From contig SLRQ01000039.1 in assembly GCA_007130885.1 (NCBI GenBank), forward strand, positions 1 through 47,993: a stretch of DNA of 47,993 nucleotides, given 5' to 3'. Shown here one piece after another: positions 1-8,841 of the stretch. Position 1 is the first letter of the stretch, and every line of letters starts with the position of its first letter. The position numbers were made by a program, and so were the translations under genes. Under the pieces are notes generated by a model, which saw only the letters and a list, made by a program, of their open reading frames with translations, was not told where the DNA came from and did no database searches. This stretch comes from Deltaproteobacteria bacterium (GTDB lineage Bacteria; Myxococcota; Myxococcia; SLRQ01).

Positions 1-140
1 ACCGGGAAGAAGCGGAGCTGCGAGACAAAGCCAACCGGAACCTGAAACTGCGCGACTAGGAACTCCTCATCGTCGTCGTTGACAAACTCGACGGTCCGGA
101 CCTGGCTGTCGAGCACGACCTGCTGTGATGGGCCCTCCAT
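1..140 (-). CDS. Possible 5' end of an unrecognised gene, cut by the left edge
   Basis: An open minus-strand frame runs from ATG at 140 to the left edge without a stop, giving about 46 residues. It contains an acidic stretch (FVNDDDEEF) followed by alternating hydrophobic residues. Codon third positions are mostly G or C, as in the real genes nearby. An in-frame stop lies a short way upstream, so ATG at 140 is the only ordinary start. There is no clear Shine-Dalgarno sequence. The plus strand of 3-59 also reads as a charged, helix-like C-terminus ending in TAG, and I cannot decide between the two strands. No family is recognised. Confidence 0.3.
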   Translation of the reverse strand, partial: MEGPSQQVVLDSQVRTVEFVNDDDEEFLVAQFQVPVGFVSQLRFFP

Positions 141-721
141 TTCGGTGCTGTGGACGGCTTCGACGCGATTGTAAGTGAGGACGATCCTTCATCTTCTCCC
201 GGCTTGGTGGCCACTTACAGCTAAGATTATCCTCCCCCCCCCGGCTTTCTTGTCAAGCCGAACTTCCACTGAGCTATCCCCTCTATCGTCCGAGTCGCTT
301 GGCGGAGGAATCTTGAGGTATTTCGATAGCTTGGGGTTCAATCTGAAGGCGAGGAAGAGCCGGAGTGCAAAGTAGGCCGTTTGAATCAAGCATCGGGCGA
401 GTTTGCACCCTTTTTCGCGCGCGGGAGCGCGGCATGGCGAGCGGGGGTATGTGGCGAGCGGTGGTGCGGATCGCGGCATGTTTCTCGTGCACGGGCCGCG
501 ATGCGCGGCGGACCCCGTCGCCAGACTGGCGGCGGAGGCCCTGCACGCATACACGAACGGAGATCCGACCTTCGCGGAGCACGTGTTTGGCGACGATACG
601 GTGATCGGTCGCGATGGTCCGCGAGGATCGGCTCGACAATGAGGTACCCGAAGTGCCGAAACAGATGCCGGGCGAATGGTGGGAGAGCGGGTTCCGGCCA
701 AGTGAACGGCCGGACGAAGGC
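141..721. other. 580-base stretch with no convincing gene
   Basis: This region lies between the possible left-edge gene and the VTT-domain gene. It includes a run of nine C residues at 234-242. Several frames stay open, but most translate into Arg/Ser/Pro-rich text typical of the wrong frame in GC-rich DNA. The least bad candidate is plus-strand 478-642 (54 residues, starting MFLVHGPR). Part of it loosely resembles an NTF2/SnoaL-type sequence, but it is too short and too weak to call. It could be a gene remnant. No RNA gene or strong terminator was seen. Confidence 0.4.
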
Positions 722-1330
722 TCATCCCACCACGGACTCCCATCCGAGCCGGAATAGGAGCAGGTAGCCCAGGTATCTTGGAACACGCAGGAGAGTGGCG
801 GCTAGAAAGCGCTTGTAACTCATGCGGCAGACCCCCGCCGTCCAGCACAGTAGCGCATAAGGAAGAGGTGTGATCGAGCCTATGGCCACCGTCCACATCC
901 CGAACTGCGAGAAGAAAGCTTCGCCGCGGGCGCGGTGTGCCTCGACCCGCTTCCGAAGATACGGCAGACGCGCGAGGACCGGACCAAGCAGATATCCCAG
1001 ACTCCCCGCGGCAACGCTTGAAACCCCCAGGGTCAGACCGACCACTATCACCGGCGCGTCCCCCGCGGCAACGGCAACCAGCCAGGCGTCACCCGGTATC
1101 GGTAAGGGGGTGCTCTCGCCAAGGATGAGCCCCGCCGCCAGGCCGGGCAGGCCGAGGATACCGACAATCCACGCTGTCAAGCGCTCCACCGGCTCGGCTA
1201 CGAGCGCCGAGAGGCCGGCCATGACGCCGACCAGAACGAGCACCCCGAGAAGAGCCCTAACGAGCAAGCGGCGCAACTCGGTTCTTTGTGTGTCCAGCAA
1301 GGCGCGATTTCCTGAAAGCGGTGCATCCAT
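722..1330 (-). CDS. VTT/DedA-type (YqaA-like) inner-membrane protein
   Basis: The product has 202 residues and looks like a small polytopic inner-membrane protein of the VTT (formerly SNARE-associated/DedA) superfamily. These proteins are implicated in lipid scrambling and envelope homeostasis. Hydrophobic segments lie at about residues 23-45, 53-72, 82-110, 140-165 and 175-195. A motif of the type GEST-PLPIPGD at about 71-81 and a later Gly/Pro-rich re-entrant segment (SITPLPYALLCW) are the expected signature pair. The start is ATG at 1330, with only a weak GGA upstream. No function can be read from the neighbours, and the gene appears to stand alone. Confidence 0.75.
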   Translation of the reverse strand: MDAPLSGNRALLDTQRTELRRLLVRALLGVLVLVGVMAGLSALVAEPVERLTAWIVGILGLPGLAAGLILGESTPLPIPGDAWLVAVAAGDAPVIVVGLTLGVSSVAAGSLGYLLGPVLARLPYLRKRVEAHRARGEAFFSQFGMWTVAIGSITPLPYALLCWTAGVCRMSYKRFLAATLLRVPRYLGYLLLFRLGWESVVG

Positions 1331-1413
1331 GTGTCCAAGATCCCGCGAGGCCGGCTCCGATGTTTCGGCCGTTATGCGTTAGAAGAGATCAACCTGCCTC
1401 TAAGCCGGTAAAT

Positions 1414-1443
1414 GCCCGGGGCGCCGCAAGGGACGCCCCGGGC
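1414..1443 (-). terminator. Strong GC hairpin after the glycosidase lipoprotein gene
   Basis: A perfect 10-bp inverted repeat (GCCCGGGGCG at 1414-1423 and its complement at 1434-1443) encloses a 10-base loop. It starts 33 bases past the stop of the minus-strand glycosidase gene. Reading the minus strand, it is followed by only a short T stretch (ATTT). It could act as a terminator or as a 3' end stabiliser. Confidence 0.6.
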
Positions 1444-1475
1444 CCTCGAAATCCTAGAAAGCAGTCGGTCCATGC

Positions 1476-3890
1476 CTACTCGTCGGGCTCGATGATGAGA
1501 AGCATTACCGACGTTTCCGGCATCGTGAAAACCACGAACTCGCCGCTTGGCACGGGCTGTGGCGACACCTCGCCCGACTCCACGTTGCCGGAGTACAGGA
1601 CTTGACCGTTTAGGAGCACAGACCCTGAATCGAGACCGGCACCCTGGAGCACAAACCGCTCCGCACTGGATGGGACGAAGTCATCGAGCGATAGACGGAC
1701 TACCTGCTGCGCACTGCTCTTGTTTATCAGCATCACGGTCAAGGCACCGTCTTCCCGCAAAGCCGCGTGCGCATTGACCACTTCTATGGCGGTAGTCTCG
1801 GCTTTGACCATCAGGCTTCCGAAGTGGCGGGCATATAGCCAATAGCTGTAGTAGGTGGGCCGGGGCGAGTTGTCCGGTCCAAGCAGGCCATATCCGTGGA
1901 TCGAGGAGCCCTTGAACAGCCACCTCACCATGGCGCCGGTCCCCCAGGACAGATATCGTCCCTTGATGTCGGCGACCCAAAGAGCGCCGCCCAAGACGTC
2001 TCCGAGGCCCGCCGAGTGTGCATGCCCGCTATCCTCCGCTATCTCGGTGATCCAGATCTCGGCCTCCGGGGCGTGCCTATCCCGGCGAGCGCGCAAAGCG
2101 GGCATCACCTCGTCCGCGAAAGCCATGCCGGAAGGACGCCAGTCTGGAGCATGCTCTCGAAGTAGGTTCTCCAGGGTCGGGTAAGAGCTGGAGGCCGGAT
2201 CGTGCTGCCCAGACCATAAGGGGTAATAGTGCCAGCTAATGACGTCGACAGTCTCGGCGACCTCCGCATCCTCGAGAAAAATACCCATCCAGTCGGCATA
2301 GCCATGAATGCCAAGGGTGGTCGCTCCCATCATGGACTCCGGTCCAACCACCAACACTGTCGGATCCACGGCGCGAATCGCGGAGACGAAATCCAGGTGC
2401 CGTTCATTGTGAGCCCAGGGGCTGGGAGTGAGCCCATCTTCCTGATCCGGCTCGTTTCCAATTTGGAAGTACCGCACATCGTAGCCACGCTCGATGTTCA
2501 GAAAACGCACCAGGTCCGCGGCCGCCTCGGGAGTGCCTCTCTTGACGTTGATTCCTATGAAAGGCTCCGCGCCCACCGCCTCGCACAAGGCCATGAACGA
2601 GTCTATGTGATCCTCGGTCAAAACGTTCCACCCGGTTTGGCCGGGACCGCCCCGCTCCCAAATGTACTCCTGCGACCTATCGCCCGCCGGCCACCGGAGA
2701 AGCCCAGGACCCAAGGCTCGCAGCATCGATAGGTACTCGGGATCGATGGTTGGGTGATAGTTCGTGGGCGTCCAGTCGGCAATGCTCATCCCGTATGCAT
2801 TTCGGTTTATCGCGACCGGCTCCAGAAGATCGTTCGGACCGGCTGCCACATCGATGAAGACTTGCACATCGATGGCCGGGTCAGGCTCGGGCTCTGGTTC
2901 GGGCTCTGGCTCGGGTTCAGGCTCTGGCTCGGGTTCAGGCTCTGGCTCGGGTTCAGGCTCTGGCTCGGGTTCAGGCTCTGGCTCGGGTTCAGGCTCTGGC
3001 TCGGGTTCAGGCTCTGGCTCGGGTTCGGGCTCTGGCTCGGGTTCGGGCTCGGGTTCGGGTTCCGGTTCGGGCTCGGGTTCGGGCTCGGGTTCCGGTTCGG
3101 GCTCCGCCGGGTCAATCAACACCGCATCCGGCCAGAGGTAGCCACCCGAGATAGCCGTCGCGCCGGTAGCGCCGGTGGCCCTAAACCGGACCACGCTGCC
3201 TGGAGAAACATAGAGGACCCTGGCCCAAGACCTCCAGAATGTGTAGGAGAGACCACTCCACGGCCCTTCTTCAACGCTCGCATCCACCGTCACGATCTCT
3301 TGATTGGCCGAAACCTCTATTTCGACCCACCAATCGTTACCTCTTGCGTTGAAAAAGGTTGCCTGCAAAGAATCCCCCGGAGGCGCAGGCTCGGGTTCCG
3401 GTTCAGGCTCGGGTTCCGGTTCAGGCTCGGGTTCCGGTTCAGGCTCGGGTTCCGGTTCAGGCTCGGGTTCCGGTTCGGGCTCGGGTTCCGGTTCGGGCTC
3501 GGGCTCAGGCTCTGGCTCGGGCACTGGCTGCTCGCCTTTATCGACCAGAACAGCGTCCGGCCAAAGGTAGCTGCCCGAAATAGCCGTATCGCCAGCCAGA
3601 GAGGTAGCTCTGAACTGGATGAGACTACCGGGGGGAACGTATCTCACCGTCGCCCACGAACGCCAAAAAGTTCCGTGTAGATTCTCCCAGGGACCCTCCT
3701 CCACTCTGAAATGAACCTCCGCGATGGAAAGATTCGAGGAGACGTCGGTTTCGACCCACCAGTCGTTACCGCGGGCATCGTAAAACTCGGCCACAAAGCT
3801 TTCGGAGGGCTCTAGCAAACCGCACCCGGCGAACGCATAAGCGAAAATGCTACAAAACAATACAGCCAACCGTGAAGACAGAAGCCTCAT
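1476..3890 (-). CDS. Surface lipoprotein: two repeated modules, Pro-Glu linkers, clan GH-A glycosidase domain
   Basis: The product has 804 residues. The N-terminus is a lipoprotein signal with lipobox AFAGC (lipidated Cys at 23). Two homologous modules of about 85 residues (about 30-115 and 170-258) share the patterns [15 protein letters not shown] and SYLWPDAVL, and are probably beta-sandwich or carbohydrate-binding domains. Long Pro-Glu repeats follow each module (about 122-166 and 262-336). The rest resembles a clan GH-A glycoside hydrolase (GH44, GH51 or GH39-like). The likely acid/base is Glu near 480 in GNEPD, and the likely nucleophile is Glu near 614 in WITEIAE. A beta-rich domain closes the protein. 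The start is supported by GGAGG six bases upstream of ATG. The likely role is polysaccharide hydrolysis at the cell surface; substrate unknown. Confidence 0.8.
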   Translation of the reverse strand: MRLLSSRLAVLFCSIFAYAFAGCGLLEPSESFVAEFYDARGNDWWVETDVSSNLSIAEVHFRVEEGPWENLHGTFWRSWATVRYVPPGSLIQFRATSLAGDTAISGSYLWPDAVLVDKGEQPVPEPEPEPEPEPEPEPEPEPEPEPEPEPEPEPEPEPEPEPEPEPEPAPPGDSLQATFFNARGNDWWVEIEVSANQEIVTVDASVEEGPWSGLSYTFWRSWARVLYVSPGSVVRFRATGATGATAISGGYLWPDAVLIDPAEPEPEPEPEPEPEPEPEPEPEPEPEPEPEPEPEPEPEPEPEPEPEPEPEPEPEPEPEPEPEPEPEPEPEPEPEPDPAIDVQVFIDVAAGPNDLLEPVAINRNAYGMSIADWTPTNYHPTIDPEYLSMLRALGPGLLRWPAGDRSQEYIWERGGPGQTGWNVLTEDHIDSFMALCEAVGAEPFIGINVKRGTPEAAADLVRFLNIERGYDVRYFQIGNEPDQEDGLTPSPWAHNERHLDFVSAIRAVDPTVLVVGPESMMGATTLGIHGYADWMGIFLEDAEVAETVDVISWHYYPLWSGQHDPASSSYPTLENLLREHAPDWRPSGMAFADEVMPALRARRDRHAPEAEIWITEIAEDSGHAHSAGLGDVLGGALWVADIKGRYLSWGTGAMVRWLFKGSSIHGYGLLGPDNSPRPTYYSYWLYARHFGSLMVKAETTAIEVVNAHAALREDGALTVMLINKSSAQQVVRLSLDDFVPSSAERFVLQGAGLDSGSVLLNGQVLYSGNVESGEVSPQPVPSGEFVVFTMPETSVMLLIIEPDE
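2886..3110. repeat. Minisatellite coding for the second Pro-Glu linker
   Basis: A tandem array whose core is an 18-base unit (TCAGGCTCTGGCTCGGGT on the plus strand). About six or seven nearly identical copies run from about 2918 to 3023, with diverged hexamer variants on both sides. On the minus strand it encodes uninterrupted Pro-Glu dipeptides linking module 2 to the catalytic domain. Such arrays tend to change length by slippage. Confidence 0.85.
3387..3530. repeat. Minisatellite coding for the first Pro-Glu linker
   Basis: A tandem array with a different 18-base unit (CAGGCTCGGGTTCCGGTT on the plus strand) in about five close copies, then degenerate hexamers. It encodes the shorter Pro-Glu linker between the two N-terminal modules. 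The unit differs from the 2886-3110 array although the peptide is the same, so the two arrays probably expanded independently. Confidence 0.85.
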
Positions 3891-4070
3891 GGGATCCTCC
3901 TTCTTCCATGCTGGGTCAGCCGCTTCCGTGGGTAGTCACATGGACTCGGCTTCAGGTATGGCGGGGGATCCGGGGAAATCTTAGCAGGGCGTGGGCTACG
4001 CTAACGCAGCCATGGGGGGCACGTCGAAAGGCGACTGAAGCGGGGGATCCAAGCCACCGTTGACGCATCA

Positions 4071-4089
4071 GAAGCTGTTAGGCAGCTTC
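4071..4089 (-). terminator. 7-bp perfect hairpin downstream of the PilZ gene
   Basis: GAAGCTG, a five-base loop (TTAGG) and CAGCTTC form a perfect stem-loop about 49 bases past the stop of the minus-strand PilZ gene. No T-run follows on that strand, so it is at best a weak intrinsic terminator. Confidence 0.35.
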
Positions 4090-4137
4090 CAAGAGCACAA
4101 TATGCCCGGCTGGCGAAAGGGCATCGGGCTGTTGCCC

Positions 4138-4485
4138 TCAATCCTCGCGGGATGAGGCCGCTTCCACGAAAGCGCGAATTCGTTCTCGCTCCGACGCTTC
4201 GATTCGCTCCAAACGCAGTCCCATACCGGCGGGGACATCGACCTTCCCGCAATCCTCGCACTTCCATACAACGACAGCCTCGGCATGGATTTCACTATCC
4301 TCCGGCGTCATCGCCCATCGAACCTTGGTGCGGGCCCCTTCCTCCAGGGGCGCGGACGTACGAACGAACAGACCACCTTCGGACACGTCTCGGACCATGG
4401 AGTAGATCGTGACGTCTCCACATTCGCACCAACACCGCAGTCCAAGACGAGCACGGGGGTGCCGTCGTCTGTCCTCGAAGCTCAT
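4138..4485 (-). CDS. PilZ-domain c-di-GMP binding protein
   Basis: A 115-residue single-domain PilZ protein. The N-terminal arginine cluster (RRRHPRAR, about residues 6-13) supplies the RxxxR motif, and DVSEGG (about 33-38) supplies the [D/N]xSxxG motif. Together these bind cyclic di-GMP. Unusual features are a CEC pair near 20 and a CxxC pair near 75 (WKCEDCGK), which might hold a metal or form a disulfide. No enzymatic domain is fused, so it probably acts as an adaptor that passes a c-di-GMP signal to a partner. A GGDEF cyclase lies elsewhere in the window at 42185. The start is ATG at 4485 with only a distant AGGA upstream. Confidence 0.85.
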   Translation of the reverse strand: MSFEDRRRHPRARLGLRCWCECGDVTIYSMVRDVSEGGLFVRTSAPLEEGARTKVRWAMTPEDSEIHAEAVVVWKCEDCGKVDVPAGMGLRLERIEASERERIRAFVEAASSRED

Positions 4486-4571
4486 GCCTAATGGCTATCC
4501 TTGTTTAGCAGGAGCTTGGCATAAACCAAACTCCACCAATCAAGCATGTTAGAGCTACCGGGCCGAGGTCG

Positions 4572-5507
4572 TCAAGCAAGCCGCCTGGCGCGAGGCTCTG
4601 GAACAGCTTCGAACTCCGTCAAGGAACGATACTCTTTCAGCCTTTCGGCTATCTCCTCGACGCCGATGCCCCGCAGCCGATCCAAGCTCATGCCTTCCAC
4701 CGTAAACGACGCCATGACCCCGCCAACGACCATGGCCTGACGTAGAGTTCGAGAGTCAATGCGGCGAGCGCTTGCAAGATACCCCATCAAACCGCCTGCA
4801 AAGGTATCACCCGCGCCGGTCGGATCCACCACGTCTCCGAGCGGATAAGCCGGCGCGGAAAATAGCCCTTCCTCGTCGAAGAGCAACACGCCGTTCTCTC
4901 CCCGCTTGACGATGACCTTTTTCGGCCCCATCCGCATCACGGCATGACCTGCCCGAAGCAAGTTGCTCTCTTCGGCAAGCAGCTTTGCCTCGCCTTCGTT
5001 TATGATGAGCAAATCCACATTAGCCAGCGTTTTGGCTAAAGCGGAGGCCTTGCCCTCTATCCAGAAGTTCATGGTGTCGCAAGCAACCAAATCCGGGCGG
5101 GTCACCTGTGAGAGCACTTCTCTTTGCAGATCCGGATCGATGTTCGCAAGGAAGACGAGCCTCGCCTGCCGGTAACTGTCCGGCAAAACGGGCTTGAAAT
5201 GCTCGAACACACCAAGGTTCGTCTCTAAGCTCTCCGGATCTCCCATGTCACGACCGTACCGCCCGCTCCATCGGAAGGTGGAGCCCCTCGCCCGCTCGAC
5301 CCCCTCCAGGCAAACTTCTCGGCCTGAAAGGAAGTCCACGATCTCTACCGGAAAATCGTCCCCGACTACCGCCACCAACGACACCTTGGTGAAAAAGGAG
5401 GCTGAAGTAGCAAAGTACGTGGCCGACCCCCCCCAAACGTCTTGGTGCCTACCCCGAGGGGTCTCGATGCTATCCAGGGCCATTGAACCAACGGCTACTA
5501 GCGACAT
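4572..5507 (-). CDS. PfkB/ribokinase-family kinase
   Basis: The product has 311 residues, the normal length for the PfkB (ribokinase) family. The N-terminal Gly-rich motif (WGGSATYFA, about 26-34) and the C-terminal signature DPTGAGDTFAGG (about 229-240, with the catalytic Asp in GAGD) are both intact. The start is ATG at 5507, with GGAG eight bases upstream. It lies 46 bases after MTA phosphorylase on the same strand, so the two are probably co-transcribed. That context suggests phosphorylation of a nucleoside or a sugar released in purine or methylthioadenosine salvage. The substrate cannot be read from the sequence. Confidence 0.85.
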   Translation of the reverse strand: MSLVAVGSMALDSIETPRGRHQDVWGGSATYFATSASFFTKVSLVAVVGDDFPVEIVDFLSGREVCLEGVERARGSTFRWSGRYGRDMGDPESLETNLGVFEHFKPVLPDSYRQARLVFLANIDPDLQREVLSQVTRPDLVACDTMNFWIEGKASALAKTLANVDLLIINEGEAKLLAEESNLLRAGHAVMRMGPKKVIVKRGENGVLLFDEEGLFSAPAYPLGDVVDPTGAGDTFAGGLMGYLASARRIDSRTLRQAMVVGGVMASFTVEGMSLDRLRGIGVEEIAERLKEYRSLTEFEAVPEPRARRLA

Positions 5508-5553
5508 TATGGAAGCTCCTTTGCAAACAAAGGGATCCTGCTCGAGTCTCCTG

Positions 5554-6441
5554 TCAGCCGGCCGCCGTGGAAGACTCCTCCTCTAGGTATCGACCGACGA
5601 GCAGATCCAGACGCTCTCGCGCCTCACCGCTGATTGCGCTTGGATGCGTGATTATCGCCCCGTCGAGGGCAGAGCCGCAAGAGCATCCCCTACCGGCGGG
5701 CAAACCGGCGGCGACATCACGAACTATCTTCTTCGCGCGCTCCACGTTCCTGCCCATGACCGCCAGCACCCCCTGGGTACATACGTCTTCCTCGGTGTCG
5801 TGCCAGCAGTCGAAATCCGTAACCATGGCCAACACGCCGTAGCACAGCTCCGCTTCGCGGGCTAGGCGCGCTTCCGGAAGGTTGGTCATGCCGATGACAT
5901 CCACCCCCCATTGCCGGAAGATCCGAGACTCCGCTCTGGTCGAAAAACAGGGGCCTTCTATGCAAAGATAAGTGCCGCCACGGTGCACTCCGGCGCCGGT
6001 TTCCCGTGCCGCGGTCTCGATCACACTTCCAAGATCATCACAAACCGGGTCCGCAAGTACGACGTGGGCAACCAGGCCATCTCCAAAGAACGTCGATGGC
6101 CGGCCGCGGGTTCTGTCGAAGAACTGGTCTACTATCAACATGTCCCCCGGCGCTACATCCTCGCGCATCGAGCCGACGGCGGTGACGGAGATGACGCGCT
6201 CACAGCCCAACTTCTTGAGGCCCCACACGTTAGCCCGGTAGTTGATCTCGCTTGGCATCAGGCGGTGCCCTCGGCCATGACGAGAAATGAAAACGACCCT
6301 CGTCTCTTCCAGGCGCCCAACGACGAAGGAGTCCGAGGGCTCCCCAAAGGGCGTCTCCAGGGATACCCGCTCCACGTCCTCCAGGCCTGGGAGGTCATAA
6401 AGACCGCTGCCGCCAACGATTCCGAGTGTTCGCTCTGCCAT
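5554..6441 (-). CDS. mtnP: S-methyl-5'-thioadenosine phosphorylase
   Basis: Cleaves methylthioadenosine with phosphate to adenine and methylthioribose-1-phosphate, salvaging the by-product of polyamine synthesis. The 295-residue product has the family motifs: GGSGLYDLPG near the N-terminus, SRHGRGH (phosphate site), TAVGSM, and GMTNLPEA with VTDFDCW in the base-binding region. The frame is open upstream to 6480, but ATG at 6441 is preferred because the homologous part starts there (MAERTLGIVGG) and a GGAG lies ten bases upstream. A distinction from purine nucleoside phosphorylase rests on the methionine-containing and DCW motifs. It is followed by a PfkB kinase on the same strand. Confidence 0.9.
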   Translation of the reverse strand: MAERTLGIVGGSGLYDLPGLEDVERVSLETPFGEPSDSFVVGRLEETRVVFISRHGRGHRLMPSEINYRANVWGLKKLGCERVISVTAVGSMREDVAPGDMLIVDQFFDRTRGRPSTFFGDGLVAHVVLADPVCDDLGSVIETAARETGAGVHRGGTYLCIEGPCFSTRAESRIFRQWGVDVIGMTNLPEARLAREAELCYGVLAMVTDFDCWHDTEEDVCTQGVLAVMGRNVERAKKIVRDVAAGLPAGRGCSCGSALDGAIITHPSAISGEARERLDLLVGRYLEEESSTAAG

Positions 6442-6483
6442 GATTATGAGTCTCCTATCACGCGGCTTGCCTTCCAGCAAAGG

Positions 6484-6495
6484 CCGCCCGGGCGG
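6484..6495. promoter_or_regulatory. 12-bp perfect palindrome between divergent genes
   Basis: CCGCCCGGGCGG is a perfect palindrome in the 200-base gap between mtnP (minus) and the Cys-rich lipoprotein (plus). It could be a protein-binding site, but in GC-rich DNA a palindrome of this length may occur by chance. Confidence 0.2.
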
Positions 6496-6641
6496 TGTTC
6501 CCGGCCATTTTCCGGTGCCCCACGAAGAAATACCCTACACTTTGATATGGACCAATGATGTTGATCCTGCTTCTCCTCAACGCCTCGGGGCTGCTATCCT
6601 ATCGACAAGACCGGAAATAACTGCAAAACGGAGCAAGCAAA

Positions 6642-7907
6642 ATGAGATTTTCAGCCGAAAACAAGTCCTCGGCCTCCTCCTCGAACCTCGTTTGGCTCGC
6701 AATGGTCGCGCTTCTGGCGTGGGGCTGCGGAGATGACCAGCAAGAAGGTGGGTGCAACACCGACGCGGACTGCCCCGCACCAAACGAGCGGTGCATTTAC
6801 GGAGAGTGCAAAACGGTGACAGTGGTTTGCACCGGTGACTCGGAGTGTCCGCCCGGACAGAGCTGCCAAGGAGGAGTGTGCCGCGCCGACGACAATGGCG
6901 GCGACGACGGCTGCACGAAGGATGCGGACTGCCCGGAAGGCCAGGTGTGCGACACCAGCTCCGGAGAGTGCGTAGCCGAGTCCGAAAACGGTGAAAACGG
7001 CGAAAACGGACAGAACGGAGAAAACGGCGAAGACACTTGCACCACACACAGCGACTGCGATCCACCGGACACAATCTGCGGTGATGGGGGAACCTGCGAG
7101 CCCGGATGCGTCACCGCGGGCTGCGATCACGGAGAGCAGTGCAACACCTCTACCGGGCTTTGCGAGCCCGAGGGAGGCTGCACCACCGACGCACAGTGCA
7201 ATCCGCCGAACACCATCTGCGAAGACAACTCGTGCGTACCCGGCTGCATCAACGCGGGCTGCGATCACGGAGAACAGTGCAATACGACCACGGGGCGCTG
7301 CGAGCCGGCCGGAGGCTGCACCACCGATGACGACTGCCCCGGTTCCCAGATCTGCCGCCAAGGCGAGTGCGGCGGCGGCTACCTCGACGACTGTGCTCAC
7401 GACCCGGATTTTTGCGCGCCGGGCTACGTCTGCGAGGACAGGCTCGAACAGAACGACACGCAGGTACACCTCTGCCTCAAGCCCTGCGCGCAAGCCCGGG
7501 ACTGCATCGATACCTATTTCTACTGCCGCGACTTCGGGAGCGGGATAGAATACTGCTTCGTCAACTTCTGTGATGAAGAAGACGTGCTGCAGCCCTGTGA
7601 TGCTCAAGGGACCAACGACGGTACCTGCATAGGCGTCGAAACCACTGACGACTGGGCCTACGCTTGCTTCGCCGGCGGCAACGCGCAAGCGGGCGCCGAC
7701 TGCGACGGTGACGCCACATACGATGAGCAGCATATAAACTGCGCGCAAGGTCACATTTGCGCCGGAACGGGTGATGCCTCCGCCTGCTATCCTCTTTGCG
7801 ACACCGCCTGGAACGACGACGACACGGTTGAGCCGGGTTGCGACGCCGGAGAGACCTGCTCCGACCTCGGCGGCACACCCGAGTCCACCGGTATTTGTCC
7901 CCTCTAG
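6642..7907 (+). CDS. Cys-rich repeat lipoprotein
   Basis: The product has 421 residues. The N-terminus is a lipoprotein signal ending in LLAWGC (lipidated Cys at 29). The mature protein is built from short disulfide modules of the form C-x3-D/S-x-C-x4-5-x-C-x4-C, as in many myxobacterial surface proteins. Two adjacent modules of about 45 residues, both containing AGCDHGEQCNT, are recent duplicates. An Asn-Gly-Glu linker (about 117-130, repeated ENG) separates the first three modules from the rest. The C-terminal 170 residues hold further cysteines without the short repeat. GGAG eight bases before ATG supports the start. Function unknown; exposure on the outer membrane is inferred. Confidence 0.8.
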   Translation: MRFSAENKSSASSSNLVWLAMVALLAWGCGDDQQEGGCNTDADCPAPNERCIYGECKTVTVVCTGDSECPPGQSCQGGVCRADDNGGDDGCTKDADCPEGQVCDTSSGECVAESENGENGENGQNGENGEDTCTTHSDCDPPDTICGDGGTCEPGCVTAGCDHGEQCNTSTGLCEPEGGCTTDAQCNPPNTICEDNSCVPGCINAGCDHGEQCNTTTGRCEPAGGCTTDDDCPGSQICRQGECGGGYLDDCAHDPDFCAPGYVCEDRLEQNDTQVHLCLKPCAQARDCIDTYFYCRDFGSGIEYCFVNFCDEEDVLQPCDAQGTNDGTCIGVETTDDWAYACFAGGNAQAGADCDGDATYDEQHINCAQGHICAGTGDASACYPLCDTAWNDDDTVEPGCDAGETCSDLGGTPESTGICPL

Positions 7908-7917
7908 CGTCTCGAGT

Positions 7918-8841
7918 TCATTCCGAACGAAGAGCGCCAACCAGCTCCGACACGCTCGACGCGCCTTGCTCGGCGACCCACTCGGCCAGGCCGCTCGCCA
8001 TGCGCTCGGGCGCGGAGGGATCCACGAAGCAAGCGGTACCGACCTGGACCGCGCTGGCACCGGCCAGAACGAAGGCGGCGGCATCCTCCCAGGTCGAGAT
8101 GCCGCCAATGCCGATAAGGGGCATCTTCACGCTGCCGGCCACCAGGTGCACCATCCGCAGCGCAATCGGCCGAATGGCTGGTCCGGAGAGTCCACCGTAG
8201 GTCTTGGCTATCCACGGACGGCGGCTTCGAACGTCGACAGCCATTCCCGAGATCGTGTTGATGAGACTGACAGCGTCGGCCCCCTCTTCTTCCACGGCCC
8301 TTGCAACCGAAACGATGCGATCCCCGGCGTTGGGCGAAAGCTTGACGATTACGGGCTTGCTGGTGCTCCGCCGGGCAGCGGCGGTCACCTTCGCGGCCAT
8401 CACTGGATCAACTCCAAACTCAACCCCTCCCTCATGCACGTTGGGACACGAGATGTTCAGCTCCACGGCGTCTATCCGTCCGCAGTCATCAGCCCGGGCA
8501 CATAGGCGCGCATAATCCTCCACAGCGACTCCGAACAGATTTGCCACCACCACCGTGTCCACTCCGGTCAGAAGTGGAACCTTCTCCTCGATGAAGGCGT
8601 CAATCCCAATGTTCTCGAGTCCAATGGAGTTGAGCATGCCGGCGACCGTCTCCCTGATTCTCGGAGGGGGATTGCCTGGCCTCGGAGCAAGCGACAAGCC
8701 TTTCGTGCATATGCCGCCAAGCCGGCTGATGTCGCAAAGCCCGTCCTGCTCGGCCCCATAACCGAAGCAGCCACTGGCGGTCAGCACGGGGTTCTTGAAG
8801 GTCACTCCGGCCAGCTCGAAAGATAGATCCGGACTTCTCAT
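7918..8841 (-). CDS. pyrD: Dihydroorotate dehydrogenase B, catalytic FMN subunit
   Basis: Oxidises dihydroorotate to orotate in pyrimidine synthesis. The 307-residue product is class 1B: it carries the catalytic cysteine in LNISCPN and FMN-binding motifs including TKGLS, VIVKLSPN and GGISTWEDA. The partner subunit PyrK is encoded immediately upstream and the two overlap by four bases (ATGA), so translation is coupled. PyrK passes electrons from this FMN to NAD+. The 3' end lies only 10 bases from the convergent lipoprotein gene, with no terminator visible between them. Confidence 0.95.
   Translation of the reverse strand: MRSPDLSFELAGVTFKNPVLTASGCFGYGAEQDGLCDISRLGGICTKGLSLAPRPGNPPPRIRETVAGMLNSIGLENIGIDAFIEEKVPLLTGVDTVVVANLFGVAVEDYARLCARADDCGRIDAVELNISCPNVHEGGVEFGVDPVMAAKVTAAARRSTSKPVIVKLSPNAGDRIVSVARAVEEEGADAVSLINTISGMAVDVRSRRPWIAKTYGGLSGPAIRPIALRMVHLVAGSVKMPLIGIGGISTWEDAAAFVLAGASAVQVGTACFVDPSAPERMASGLAEWVAEQGASSVSELVGALRSE

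Noticed and set aside
189..896. A 235-residue minus-strand frame
   Set aside because: It overlaps the VTT-domain gene in another frame and reads as Arg/Ser/Pro-rich shadow.
2764..3680. Plus-strand Gly-Ser-rich proteins
   Set aside because: These are the antisense reading of the Pro-Glu repeat DNA; the minus-strand frame has a signal peptide, domains and a ribosome-binding site.
6651..8108. A 485-residue minus-strand open frame
   Set aside because: It is Ala/Val/Arg-rich antisense text over the Cys-rich lipoprotein and pyrD, without motifs or a ribosome-binding site.
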